Positions 30,554 through 39,171 of a stretch of 64,000 bases of DNA are shown in pieces. Made by a program: the position numbers and the translations under genes. Source of the stretch: Pseudomonadota bacterium (lineage in GTDB: Bacteria > Pseudomonadota > Alphaproteobacteria > Acetobacterales > Acetobacteraceae); the NCBI GenBank assembly GCA_021849425.1, contig JAJZSY010000003.1, positions 1 through 64,000 on the forward strand, in the 5' to 3' direction. The notes beneath the pieces are model-generated. The model saw nothing but the letters and a program-made list of their open reading frames with translations. It did not search any database and was not told the origin of the DNA. Positions within the stretch are counted from its first letter, which is position 1. Each line of letters opens with the position of its first letter.

Positions 30554-32365
30554 TCAGCCGCTGCGGTCCGCCTCGAAGAGGGACTGCAACTCGGCGACAC
30601 TCTGCTCGATGCTGGCGACCACGCGCGACGGGTCGCCGGCAAAGCCCAGCGTTTCGGTGAGCAGCGCCTCGTCCCGCGCCCGGAACGTGCCGATGGTGCG
30701 CACCACCTCCTCGGCCGGAATCCCGAGTTCGCGCAGCGCGCGCTCACCGAGTTCAAGGCTCGATGCGAAGGTTTCGCGCACGATGTGCTCGACGCCGCGA
30801 TCCATCAGCAGCTGCGCGTGGCGGCGGTTGCGCGCCCGGGCCAGGATGGTCAGATGCGGCAGGTGGCGGCGCGCGAGATCGGCGACCCGCAGCGCCGCCT
30901 CAGGATCGTCGAGTGCGATGACGAGCAGCTTCGCATTGCCCGCCCCGGCGGCGCGCAGCACGGTCAGCCGCGCCGGATCGCCGAAATAGGCGCGCGCGCC
31001 GAAGCGGCGGACGAAGGCGACATGATCGGCATTCTGGTCGAGGGCGACGAAGGGAATCCGCCGCACCGAGAGCAGCCGGCCGACGATCTGGCCGACCCGG
31101 CCGAAACCGCAGATCAGCACCGGCACCGCCACCCCCTCCTCGATCGGGGTGGAGGGCGGCGCCTGGCGGCGGGCGATGCGCGGCATGATCCAGCGCTCGA
31201 TGCCGGCGAAGCCGAGCGGAACCACGAGCATCGAGAGCGCGACCGTGAGCGTCGCAAGGCCAGACTGCGCCGGGCTCAGCACCCCGGCGCCGACGGCGGC
31301 GGCGAACACCACGAAGCTGAACTCGCTGCCCTCCGGCAGCGCCACGGCGAAACGCAGCGCGGTGGCCACGTTGCGGCGCTTGATGAACGCAACGGCGAAG
31401 CCCACCGCCGTCTTCACCGCCAGCAGCACGGCCACGGAAGCGATGATCCGCAAAGGTTCCACGTGAAACAATGACACATCGACCGACATGCCGACCGAGA
31501 TGAAGAAGAAGCCGAGCAGCAGACCCTCGAACGGCTCGATATCGGCCTGGATGGCGTGGCGGAATTCCGAGTCGGAGAGCAGCGCGCCGGCCATGAAGGC
31601 GCCGAGCGAGGCGGACAGCCCGGCCCAGTGGGCGAGCGCCGCGGTGCCGACGACGATCAGCAGCGTCATCGCCGTGAACACCTCCGGGGTGCGAGCGCCG
31701 CCGATCAGGCGGAAAATCCGGTCGGCGAGCACCATCCCGCCGAACAGGATCGCCGCCACCGCCAGCGTCGCCCGCCCCACCGCGAGCCAGGGCACATGAT
31801 CGGCGAAACGCGCCGCGACATCCGCCGGCGCCGCCCCCGCGGCGATGTGACCCGCCAGCGTGTTGCCGACGAGCAGCGGTACCAGCGCGACGAGGGGGAT
31901 GAACGCCATGTCCTGGAACAGCAAGACCGCGAAAGCATCGCGGCCGGACGCGGCGCCGAGCAGGTTCCGCTCGTTCAGCATCGGCAGCACGATCGCGGTG
32001 GAGGAGAGCGACAGGCCGAGCCCGATCACGGTCGCCGCCGGCCAGCCGAGCCCGGCGAGATGGGCCAGCGCCGCGAGGATCGCCGCACTCGGGATCATGT
32101 GGCCAAGGCCGAGACCGAGAATGGTCTTGCGCAGGATCCAGAGCCGGTGAGGGCGGATTTCCAGCCCGATCAGGAAGAGCAGCATGGTCACGCCGAACTC
32201 GGATACGCTGCGGATCTGCGACACGCCGGTGACGAGGCGCAGCCCGGCCGGGCCGATGACGAGCCCGGCGAACAGATACCCCACGATGCTGCCCACCCCG
32301 AGGCGGCGCGCCAGCGGAACCATGACGACCGTGGCCGCGAGCAGGGCGACGAGGGTGATGATCAT
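30554..32365 (-). CDS. Monovalent cation:proton antiporter, KefB/KefC (CPA2) family
   Basis: This 603-residue protein has about 12 transmembrane segments in its first 390 residues (LVALLAATVVMVPLARRLGVG, FLIGLEIRPHRLW, LSLSSTAIVLPMLNERNLLG, FFFISVGMSVDV). A cytosolic RCK/TrkA-N domain follows, with the nucleotide motif ICGFGRVGQIVG. The QDMAFIPLVALVPLL block is typical of glutathione-gated K+ efflux proteins and related antiporters. The ATG at 32365 excludes a non-conserved upstream extension. It is convergent with sorB (6 bp) and divergent from gor. A parS-like site lies within its coding sequence at 31455. Confidence 0.92.
   Translation of the reverse strand: MIITLVALLAATVVMVPLARRLGVGSIVGYLFAGLVIGPAGLRLVTGVSQIRSVSEFGVTMLLFLIGLEIRPHRLWILRKTILGLGLGHMIPSAAILAALAHLAGLGWPAATVIGLGLSLSSTAIVLPMLNERNLLGAASGRDAFAVLLFQDMAFIPLVALVPLLVGNTLAGHIAAGAAPADVAARFADHVPWLAVGRATLAVAAILFGGMVLADRIFRLIGGARTPEVFTAMTLLIVVGTAALAHWAGLSASLGAFMAGALLSDSEFRHAIQADIEPFEGLLLGFFFISVGMSVDVSLFHVEPLRIIASVAVLLAVKTAVGFAVAFIKRRNVATALRFAVALPEGSEFSFVVFAAAVGAGVLSPAQSGLATLTVALSMLVVPLGFAGIERWIMPRIARRQAPPSTPIEEGVAVPVLICGFGRVGQIVGRLLSVRRIPFVALDQNADHVAFVRRFGARAYFGDPARLTVLRAAGAGNAKLLVIALDDPEAALRVADLARRHLPHLTILARARNRRHAQLLMDRGVEHIVRETFASSLELGERALRELGIPAEEVVRTIGTFRARDEALLTETLGFAGDPSRVVASIEQSVAELQSLFEADRSG
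31455..31470. promoter_or_regulatory. parS-like ParB-binding site within the antiporter gene
   Basis: GGTTCCACGTGAAACA differs from the consensus TGTTNCACGTGAAACA only at the first base. It lies inside the KefB/C-type gene, as many parS sites do lie within genes near the origin. ParB binding here is inferred from sequence alone. Confidence 0.55.
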
Positions 32366-32546
32366 TGTGCCAGAGTCCCCGAAACAGGCATGGGCGCGGC
32401 GCACGGGCCGAACCGGCGCAACCCTGCCACCGGCGGGCGCGCCCGCCAACTGGCGCGATCGATGCCGGATCGGCTTTCCGTTTCCTTCCCCTGCCAATCA
32501 TGCGACAACCCCCCGGACTGGAAGTCGGCAAGACGGGGTTGTCCGG

Positions 32547-33932
32547 ATGAATCACGATTTTGATCTCTTTGTCATTGGCGGCGGCTCGGCGGGCGTGCGG
32601 CTCGCGCGGATCGCGGCGGGGCACGGCGCGCGCGTCGGCATCGCCGAGGACCGGCACTGGGGCGGCACCTGCGTCAATATCGGCTGCGTGCCGAAAAAGC
32701 TGATGGTGATGGCAGCGGAATACGGGCTCGGCGCCGCCGATGCCCGCGGCTTCGGCTGGGACATGCGCGCCGTCGCGCATGACTGGCCCGGCTTCATCGC
32801 CGCCAAGGACCGCGAGATCGGCCGGCTGAACGGCGCCTATACCGGGCTGCTGGAGCGCGCGGGCGCGAAAATCTTCAATGCGCGGGCGCGGTTTCTCGGC
32901 CCGCACACGCTGATGGTGGGCGAGCATCACGTCACCGCCGACCGGATCGCGATCGCGACCGGCGGCCAGCCGGTCCGTCTCGACATTCCCGGCGCGGAAC
33001 TCGCGATCGTCTCGGACGACGCCTTCCACCTGCCGGCGCGGCCGGAGCACGTGGTGATGGTGGGCGGCGGTTATATCGCGGTCGAGTTCGCCGGAATCTT
33101 TGCCGGTCTGGGCTCGAAGGTGGACATCGCCTACCGCCAGCCGCTGCCGCTGCGCGGGTTCGACCCCGACCTGCGGGCGGGGCTGGCCGAGGCGCTGGCA
33201 GCGAACGGCATCGGCGTGCATCACGGCGTGGCCCCGGTGCGGATCGAGGCGGCCGGCGCGCGCAGGCGGCTGCATTTGTCGAACGGGCATGTGATCGAGG
33301 CGGATTGCGTGTTTCTCGCCACCGGACGAGCGCCGAACGTGGCCGGACTCGGCCTCGACAAGGCCGGGGTGACGGCCGGGCCCGGCGGCGCCATCCCGAT
33401 CGACGACGCCTATCGCACGAACGTGCCGCATATTTTCGCGCTCGGCGACGTGACCGACCGGCTCAACCTCACCCCGGTCGCCACCGCCGAGGGCCATGCG
33501 TTGGCCGACACGCTGTTCGGCAACCGGCCGCGCCGCATTTCCCTGGCCAACGTGCCGAGCGCGGTCTTCTCGATCCCGCCGCTGGCCAGCGTCGGCGTGA
33601 CCGAGGACGAGGCGCCGGAGGGAGCGAAAGTGTTCGTCGCCCGGTTCACCCCCATGCGCCATACGCTGAGCGGCCGCGCGCGCAAGACGATGATGAAACT
33701 GATCGTCGATGCAGAATCCGACCGCGTGCTCGGCGCCCACATGCTCGGCGAGGATGCGGCGGAGATCATGCAGGGGCTCGCCGTGGCGATCACCGCCGGA
33801 GCGACCAAGGCGGATTTCGACGGCACGATCGGCATCCATCCGACAGCGGCGGAGGAATTCGTCACCCTGCGGAGCGCGACGCGGCGTGTCGATCGCGGCG
33901 GCGAATCGGCGAAGACGCGGGCAGCGGAGTAG
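32547..33932 (+). CDS. gor: Glutathione-disulfide reductase
   Basis: This 461-residue flavoprotein reduces GSSG with NADPH. The FAD motif DLFVIGGGSAGVRLARIA, redox pair GGTCVNIGCVPKK (C42, C47), NAD(P) motif VVMVGGGYIAVEFAGI, FAD second motif PHIFALGDV and C-terminal HPTAAEEF (active-site His-Glu) are intact. The ATG at 32547 has only a weak ribosome site (GGGG). The upstream neighbour is a Kef-type antiporter on the other strand; glutathione is the natural gating ligand of that family, so the adjacency may be functional. Confidence 0.95.
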   Translation: MNHDFDLFVIGGGSAGVRLARIAAGHGARVGIAEDRHWGGTCVNIGCVPKKLMVMAAEYGLGAADARGFGWDMRAVAHDWPGFIAAKDREIGRLNGAYTGLLERAGAKIFNARARFLGPHTLMVGEHHVTADRIAIATGGQPVRLDIPGAELAIVSDDAFHLPARPEHVVMVGGGYIAVEFAGIFAGLGSKVDIAYRQPLPLRGFDPDLRAGLAEALAANGIGVHHGVAPVRIEAAGARRRLHLSNGHVIEADCVFLATGRAPNVAGLGLDKAGVTAGPGGAIPIDDAYRTNVPHIFALGDVTDRLNLTPVATAEGHALADTLFGNRPRRISLANVPSAVFSIPPLASVGVTEDEAPEGAKVFVARFTPMRHTLSGRARKTMMKLIVDAESDRVLGAHMLGEDAAEIMQGLAVAITAGATKADFDGTIGIHPTAAEEFVTLRSATRRVDRGGESAKTRAAE

Positions 33933-33982
33933 CGCGCGGCCCCGGTTTTGGCCTATGAGGTCGCTTCTCCAAGGAGATCGCC

Positions 33983-35389
33983 ATGAACGACGCTGATACG
34001 ACGATGCATGATCCGGCGGGCTGGAGCCCGGAATCCTGGCGGGCGAAACCGATCAGGCAGGTGCCGACCTATCCCGACACGGACAGGCTCGCCGCGACGG
34101 AAGCCCGGCTGCACGGCTATCCGCCGCTCGTCTTCGCCGGCGAGGCGCGCCGCCTCAAGGCCTCGCTCGCGCTGGCGGCCGAGGGCAAGGCGTTCATCCT
34201 GCAGGGCGGCGACTGCGCCGAGAGCTTCGGCGACTTCACCGCCAACGTGATCCGCGACACGTTCCGCGTGCTGCTGCAAATGGCGGTGGTGCTCACCTTC
34301 GGCGGATCGGTGCCGGTGGTGAAGCTCGGCCGCATGGCTGGCCAGTTCGCCAAGCCGCGCAGCTCGGACAGCGAGACGATCGACGGCGTCACCCTGCCCT
34401 CCTATCGTGGCGACATCATCAACGGGCCGGACTTCACCGCCGAAGCCCGCATTCCCGACCCGGCGCGGATGGAGTTCGGCTACTTCCAGTCAGCCGGCAC
34501 GCTCAACCTGCTGCGCGCCTTCGCCTCGGGCGGCTATGCCGACCTGCACCAGGTGCATCGCTGGAACCTCGATTTCGTCCGCCGCTCGCCGCTCGCCGAG
34601 CGCTATCGCGACCTCGCGGCGCGGATCGACGAGACGCTGCAATTCATGGCGGCCTGCGGCATGACCAGCCAGTCCACCCCGCAGATCCACGAAACCGAGT
34701 TCTACACCAGCCACGAGGCGCTGCTGCTGCCCTACGAGCAGGCGCTGACCCGCGTCGATTCCACGACCGGCGATCACTACGCCTGTTCGGCGCATTTCCT
34801 CTGGATCGGCGACCGCACCCGCCAGCTCGACGGCGCGCATGTCGAGTTCATGCGCGGCGTGAAGAACCCGATCGGCATGAAGGTCGGCCCGAGCATGGAC
34901 GAAGACGACATGCTGCGGCTCATCGAGCGGCTCGATCCGGCGAACGAGGCCGGGCGGCTGACGCTGATCGCGCGGATGGGGTCCGAACAGGTCGCGGCGA
35001 AGCTGCCGCGGCTGGTCCGGGCGACGAAGCGCGAGGGCCGCAAGGTGGCCTGGCAGTGCGACCCGATGCACGGCAACACGATCACCACCTCGGGCAAGGT
35101 GAAAACCCGCCGCTTCGATGCGATCCTGTCGGAAGTGCGCGGCTTTTTCGACATCCACGAGGCCGAGGGAACGACGCCGGCCGGCGTTCACGTCGAGATG
35201 ACCGGGCGGGACGTGACCGAATGCGTCGGCGGCGCGCGGCAGCTTTCCGAGGCCGATCTCGGCGCGCGGTACGAAACGTTCTGCGACCCGCGGCTGAATG
35301 CCGAGCAGTCGCTCGAACTCGCCTTCCTCATCGCGGCGGAACTCAAGACCCGCCGCGCCCCCCGCGGCGCCTCGATCGCCGCCGAGTAA
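33983..35389 (+). CDS. 3-deoxy-7-phosphoheptulonate synthase, class II
   Basis: This 468-residue enzyme condenses phosphoenolpyruvate and erythrose-4-phosphate in the first step of aromatic amino acid synthesis. It is the plant/Mycobacterium type, recognised by [98 protein letters not shown] and [16 protein letters not shown] precedes the ATG. The next gene starts on the base after its stop. Confidence 0.96.
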   Translation: MNDADTTMHDPAGWSPESWRAKPIRQVPTYPDTDRLAATEARLHGYPPLVFAGEARRLKASLALAAEGKAFILQGGDCAESFGDFTANVIRDTFRVLLQMAVVLTFGGSVPVVKLGRMAGQFAKPRSSDSETIDGVTLPSYRGDIINGPDFTAEARIPDPARMEFGYFQSAGTLNLLRAFASGGYADLHQVHRWNLDFVRRSPLAERYRDLAARIDETLQFMAACGMTSQSTPQIHETEFYTSHEALLLPYEQALTRVDSTTGDHYACSAHFLWIGDRTRQLDGAHVEFMRGVKNPIGMKVGPSMDEDDMLRLIERLDPANEAGRLTLIARMGSEQVAAKLPRLVRATKREGRKVAWQCDPMHGNTITTSGKVKTRRFDAILSEVRGFFDIHEAEGTTPAGVHVEMTGRDVTECVGGARQLSEADLGARYETFCDPRLNAEQSLELAFLIAAELKTRRAPRGASIAAE

Positions 35390-36541
35390 ATGACCCGCGC
35401 CGCACGCCGGGCGTTGCCGCGCCCCGATCTCGACGCCGGGATTGCGGCGCAGACCGACGCCTATTTCAACCGGACCCGGGCGATCGTCGCACGGTTCGGC
35501 GATGCGCGGGTCACATACGCGCTGTTCATGCGCCGCCCCGTCGTCTCCGCGCCGATGCTGATGCTGCGCTGGCTCGACGAGGTGATGGAAGCCCGCGGCG
35601 AGCGGATCGAGGTCGAACTCGCCCGGCCCGAGGGATCATGGGTCGGCGCCGGCGAGCCGATCGTCTATATCACCGGCAGTTTCGTCGCGCTGGTCGATCT
35701 CGAGACGATCCTGCTGCAGAAGCTCGGCCCGGCCTGTGTCGCCGCGCATAACGCCTATCAGATGTGCGCCGCCCTGCCGAAAGCGGCGTTTCTGGCCATG
35801 GAGGCGCGCCATTGCGCGGGCGCCGAAATGGAAGAGATGATGGCCTATGCGGCCGCGGTCGGCTCCCGCGCCGCGCGGGCCGAAGGAGCGCGGGGCTTCA
35901 TCGGCAACGCGACCGACGCCACCGCGCATTATTTCGGCGCGCCCCATGGCTACGGCACCATGCCCCATGCCCTGATCGGCTATGCCGGCGGCACCGTGCG
36001 GGCGGCCGAGATGTTCCATGAAACCTTTCCGGACTCGGATCTCACGGTGCTGACCGATTATTTCGGCCGCGAGGTGACCGACGCGCTCGCCGTCTGCCGG
36101 CGATTTTCCGAACTCGCCGATGCCGGCCGGCTGTCGATCCGGCTCGACACCCATGGCGGTCGCTTCCTCGAAGGGCTCGACCCGCAGGAGAGCTACGCGG
36201 TGATGGAGCGCCACGCGCCGGGCGCGATTCGCCGCTACCGCAGCCATAACGAGCTGCGCTACCTGATCGGCACCGGCGTTTCCGCCGCCGCGATCTGGCG
36301 GCTGCGCGAAGTTCTGGACGATGCCGGCTTCGTCCGCGTGAAGATCGTCGCCTCGTCAGGCTTCGGCGTCGAGAAATGCAGCGTGATGGCGGATGCGCAT
36401 GTGCCGGTCGACATCGTCGGCACGGGCAGCTTCATTCCCGAGACCTGGAGCGAAACCTACGCAACGGCGGATGTCGTCGCCTATGACGGCGAGCCGCGGG
36501 TCAAGATCGGTCGCGAGTTCCTGCTCCGCGAACGGGGCTGA
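35390..36541 (+). CDS. Nicotinate phosphoribosyltransferase-like protein
   Basis: This 383-residue protein starts with ATG immediately after the DAHP synthase stop (TAA ATG), implying translational coupling. It matches NAPRTase-type 2 folds: QTDAYFNRTRAIVARFG, GEPIVYITGSFVALVDLETILLQ, FMEARHC-like EARHCAGAEMEEMMAYAAAV, FIGNATDATAHYFGAPHGYGTMPHALIGYAGG, DYFGREVTDAL and SSGFGVEKC. NAPRTase makes nicotinate mononucleotide for NAD salvage. A nadE gene lies 1 kb away, in keeping with NAD metabolism. Confidence 0.9.
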   Translation: MTRAARRALPRPDLDAGIAAQTDAYFNRTRAIVARFGDARVTYALFMRRPVVSAPMLMLRWLDEVMEARGERIEVELARPEGSWVGAGEPIVYITGSFVALVDLETILLQKLGPACVAAHNAYQMCAALPKAAFLAMEARHCAGAEMEEMMAYAAAVGSRAARAEGARGFIGNATDATAHYFGAPHGYGTMPHALIGYAGGTVRAAEMFHETFPDSDLTVLTDYFGREVTDALAVCRRFSELADAGRLSIRLDTHGGRFLEGLDPQESYAVMERHAPGAIRRYRSHNELRYLIGTGVSAAAIWRLREVLDDAGFVRVKIVASSGFGVEKCSVMADAHVPVDIVGTGSFIPETWSETYATADVVAYDGEPRVKIGREFLLRERG

Positions 36542-36549
36542 ACGGGGGT

Positions 36550-36906
36550 TCAGCCCGCGGAACCGTCGTCGGCCGTATCGTCGGCGGATGGTGTCTGGCT
36601 TACCGCGGCGGGCAGATGATCGGCGACGAGCTGGGCCGCGGCCGCGGTGTCGATCCCGAAATGCGCCGCGATCTTTTCCACCAGCGGATTGCCGAGCGCC
36701 TGCTGCACCTCGGCCGCGCTGACCGGCATGTTGTCACTGGTTCCGAGCCATGAGGCGAGATGGGCGCCGAGTCCGCCCTGTTCGAGGCTTTGCGTGATGT
36801 CTGACAGGTTGATGCCGCTCCCCTCGAGCGCGCCCATCAGCCCGTTGCCCGACCCGCCACCGGCAAGACTGCCGACCAGACCGGAAATCCCGTCGAAAAG
36901 CCCCAT
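36550..36906 (-). CDS. YidB-like DUF937 family protein
   Basis: This 118-residue protein has a Gly/Ser-rich N-terminus (MGLFDGISGLVGSLAGGGSGNG), the DUF937 core (LEQGGLGAHLASWLG, VSAAEVQQALGNPLVEKIAAHFGIDTAAAAQLVADHLP) and an acidic tail. DUF937 proteins resemble YidB of E. coli, with no established biochemical role. I chose ATG 36906, which matches the family N-terminus MGLFD. It is convergent with the nicotinate phosphoribosyltransferase gene (8 bp gap). Confidence 0.85.
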   Translation of the reverse strand: MGLFDGISGLVGSLAGGGSGNGLMGALEGSGINLSDITQSLEQGGLGAHLASWLGTSDNMPVSAAEVQQALGNPLVEKIAAHFGIDTAAAAQLVADHLPAAVSQTPSADDTADDGSAG

Positions 36907-36965
36907 TGCATGCCCTCCCGATGAAATGCAGCCGGAGCGTGGCATACGTTCCGGCTGCGGATCAA

Positions 36966-36998
36966 GCTCTCCCGATCCGAAGGATCAGGATCGGATCG
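36966..36998 (-). repeat. Half-copy of the two-hairpin repeat, immediately after a stop codon
   Basis: Read on the minus strand, ATCCGATCCTGAT...GGATCGG...AGAGC matches the second hairpin of the repeat at 60904-61008. The 8-bp arms CGATCCGA (36973-36980) and TCGGATCG (36991-36998) form a stem that ends on the base before the stop codon of the exported protein gene. It could simply be that gene's terminator, although no T-run follows. Confidence 0.55.
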
Positions 36999-37316
36999 TC
37001 ACTTCTTCGCGGCGTGAAGGTGATGCTCGACGGCAACCGTCTCGCAGACATAGGCGCCGTGCTTGGTCTTGCCGAAATATTTCGACTTGTCGGTGTGGAA
37101 AACCTTGCTGCCGCGCGCGTGCCAGACCACCGCGCCGTGGCAGGCCGCCTTGGCTTCGCTGAGCGTCTTGTAGCCCGGCATGGCGGCGACATGGTGCTTC
37201 ATCGCCATCGCTTCATGGGCCTTCTTGGTGGAGGCCTGGGCGGTACCCGCTGCGGTCATGGTGAAGGCGAGCGCGAGCGCGGGAATGGTGGCGCGCAGGA
37301 TCGTGCCGATGGTCAT
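36999..37316 (-). CDS. Small exported protein of unknown function
   Basis: This 105-residue protein starts MTIGTILRATIPALALAFTM with a Sec signal peptide cleaved near TAQAS. The mature part is His/Lys-rich (HEAMAMKHHVAAMPGY) and has two cysteines, in AKAACHGAVVW and GAYVCETVAVEHH, which may form a disulfide. The segment FHTDKSKYFGKTKHGAYVCE looks like a compact repeated-type domain I have seen in acetic-acid bacterial proteins, but I cannot name it. ATG 37316 has GGAGAG upstream. Confidence 0.75.
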   Translation of the reverse strand: MTIGTILRATIPALALAFTMTAAGTAQASTKKAHEAMAMKHHVAAMPGYKTLSEAKAACHGAVVWHARGSKVFHTDKSKYFGKTKHGAYVCETVAVEHHLHAAKK

Positions 37317-37506
37317 GGGAGAACTCTCCGATACAAGGTTGTTTGTTGACAAGAGGTTGCCGCTTGTCGCGCCGAAGCGATCTGTGCCGCTTCCGCGTGA
37401 CAGGTGAATTAACTTCGAGTTGGGGCCAAATCATGGCAATTTGGAAACAATTCGTCACAAAGAGTCATGCGATGACGGAGACGGAAAAACCGCCTATTTT
37501 GCGGGA

Positions 37507-39171
37507 ATGACCGATACACTGTCTCTTGCCATCGCCCAGCTCAACCCGCATGTCGGCGCGATCGACCGCAATCTCGCCGCCATCCGCGCCGCGCGGGCCG
37601 AGGCCGCGGCGCGCGGCGCCGACCTGCTGGTGACCCCCGAACTCGGCCTCGCCGGCTATCCGCCGGAAGACCTTGTCCTGAAGCCGGCCTTCGTCGCCGC
37701 CTGCGAGGCGGCGGTGAACGAGCTCGCGCGCGATACCGAGGATGGCGGGCCGGGCATCATCGTCGGGCTGCCGTGGCAAACGGCGGAGGGGCTGCACAAC
37801 GCCGCCTTCGTGCTGGATGGCGGGCGCATCGTCGCCCGGCGCGCCAAGCACGAACTGCCGAATTACGGCGTGTTCGACGAGAAGCGGATTTTCACCCCCG
37901 GCCCCGCGCCGGGCCCGGTGGCCTTTCGCGGGTTTCGCCTCGGCGTGATGATCTGCGAGGATTGGTGGCTCCCGGCGGTCCCGGAAACATTGGCGGAAAC
38001 CGGCGCCGAGCTGCTTGTCTCGATCAATGGCTCGCCCTTCGAGGATGGCAAGCTCGGCGTGCGGCTGCAACTCGGGTTGCGGCGGGTGGTGGAAACCGGC
38101 CTGCCCTTCGTTTTCGCCGCGATGACCGGCGGGCAGGATGAAATCGTCTTCGATGGCGCGTCCTTCGCGCTGAATGCCGATCGCTCGCTGGCGCTGCGGA
38201 TGCCGCATTTTCAGGAGGCCATCGAAACGCTGGTCTGGCGACGCACCGGCCAGGGCCTCGTCGCCGAACCGCGGCCGCTGCCGCCCGAGCCGGAAAGACT
38301 CGATCTCGTCTACCGGGCGATGGTGCGGGGCCTCGCCGATTATGTGAACAAGAACGGATTTCCCGGCGTCATTCTCGGCCTCTCCGGGGGGATCGACAGC
38401 GCGCTTTCGGCGGCCGTGGCGGTTGACGCGCTGGGGCCGGAGCGGGTGCGCGCGGTGATGATGCCCAGCCAGTATACCAGCGCGCACAGCCTGGAGGACG
38501 CGGACCAATGTGCGAGGCTGCTCAACATACGCTGCGACACGGTGCCCATCGGCGGCGCGACGGCGGCCTTCGCCACCGTGCTGGAGCCGCTTTACGACGG
38601 GCGGCCGCCCGATATCACGGAGGAAAACATCCAGTCCCGCGCCCGCGGGCTGATCCTCATGGCGCTGTCCAACAAGCTGGGCCATATGGTGCTGACGACG
38701 GGCAACAAGTCCGAAATGTCGGTGGGCTATGCCACGCTCTATGGCGACATGTGCGGCGGGTATTCGGTGCTGAAGGATGTCTACAAGAGTACCGTCTTCG
38801 CGCTGTCGCACTGGCGCAACGCCAACCACCCGGCGGGCGGCCTCGGCCCCGCCGGGCCCGTGATGCCCGAGCGGGTGATCACCAAGCCCCCCTCGGCCGA
38901 ATTGCGCGAGAACCAGACCGATCAGGACAGCCTGCCGCCCTACGACGTGCTCGATGCGGTGCTGGAGGGGCTGGTTGAAGGCGAAAAATCGATCGACCAG
39001 CTGGTGGACGCCGGTCACGATCGGGCCACCGTCGCCCGGGTCTGGAAACTGCTGGACAGGGCGGAATACAAACGCCGGCAGGCTCCGCCCGGGGTCAAGA
39101 TCACCGCGCGCGCCTTTGGCCGCGACCGGCGCTATCCGATCACCAACGGCTTCACCCGGCTGATCGGCTGA
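37507..39171 (+). CDS. nadE: Glutamine-dependent NAD+ synthetase
   Basis: This 554-residue enzyme amidates deamido-NAD to NAD. It has an N-terminal nitrilase-type glutaminase domain: catalytic Glu in VTPELGLAGYP, Lys in AKHELPNYGVFDEKRIF and Cys in VMICEDWW. The C-terminal NAD synthetase carries the ATP-pyrophosphatase P-loop GLSGGIDSALSA and NKLGHMVLTTGNKSEMSVGY. I chose ATG 37507 (MTDTLSLAIAQLNPHVG). It is convergent and directly adjacent (0 bp) to the Hint-domain gene. Confidence 0.97.
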   Translation: MTDTLSLAIAQLNPHVGAIDRNLAAIRAARAEAAARGADLLVTPELGLAGYPPEDLVLKPAFVAACEAAVNELARDTEDGGPGIIVGLPWQTAEGLHNAAFVLDGGRIVARRAKHELPNYGVFDEKRIFTPGPAPGPVAFRGFRLGVMICEDWWLPAVPETLAETGAELLVSINGSPFEDGKLGVRLQLGLRRVVETGLPFVFAAMTGGQDEIVFDGASFALNADRSLALRMPHFQEAIETLVWRRTGQGLVAEPRPLPPEPERLDLVYRAMVRGLADYVNKNGFPGVILGLSGGIDSALSAAVAVDALGPERVRAVMMPSQYTSAHSLEDADQCARLLNIRCDTVPIGGATAAFATVLEPLYDGRPPDITEENIQSRARGLILMALSNKLGHMVLTTGNKSEMSVGYATLYGDMCGGYSVLKDVYKSTVFALSHWRNANHPAGGLGPAGPVMPERVITKPPSAELRENQTDQDSLPPYDVLDAVLEGLVEGEKSIDQLVDAGHDRATVARVWKLLDRAEYKRRQAPPGVKITARAFGRDRRYPITNGFTRLIG

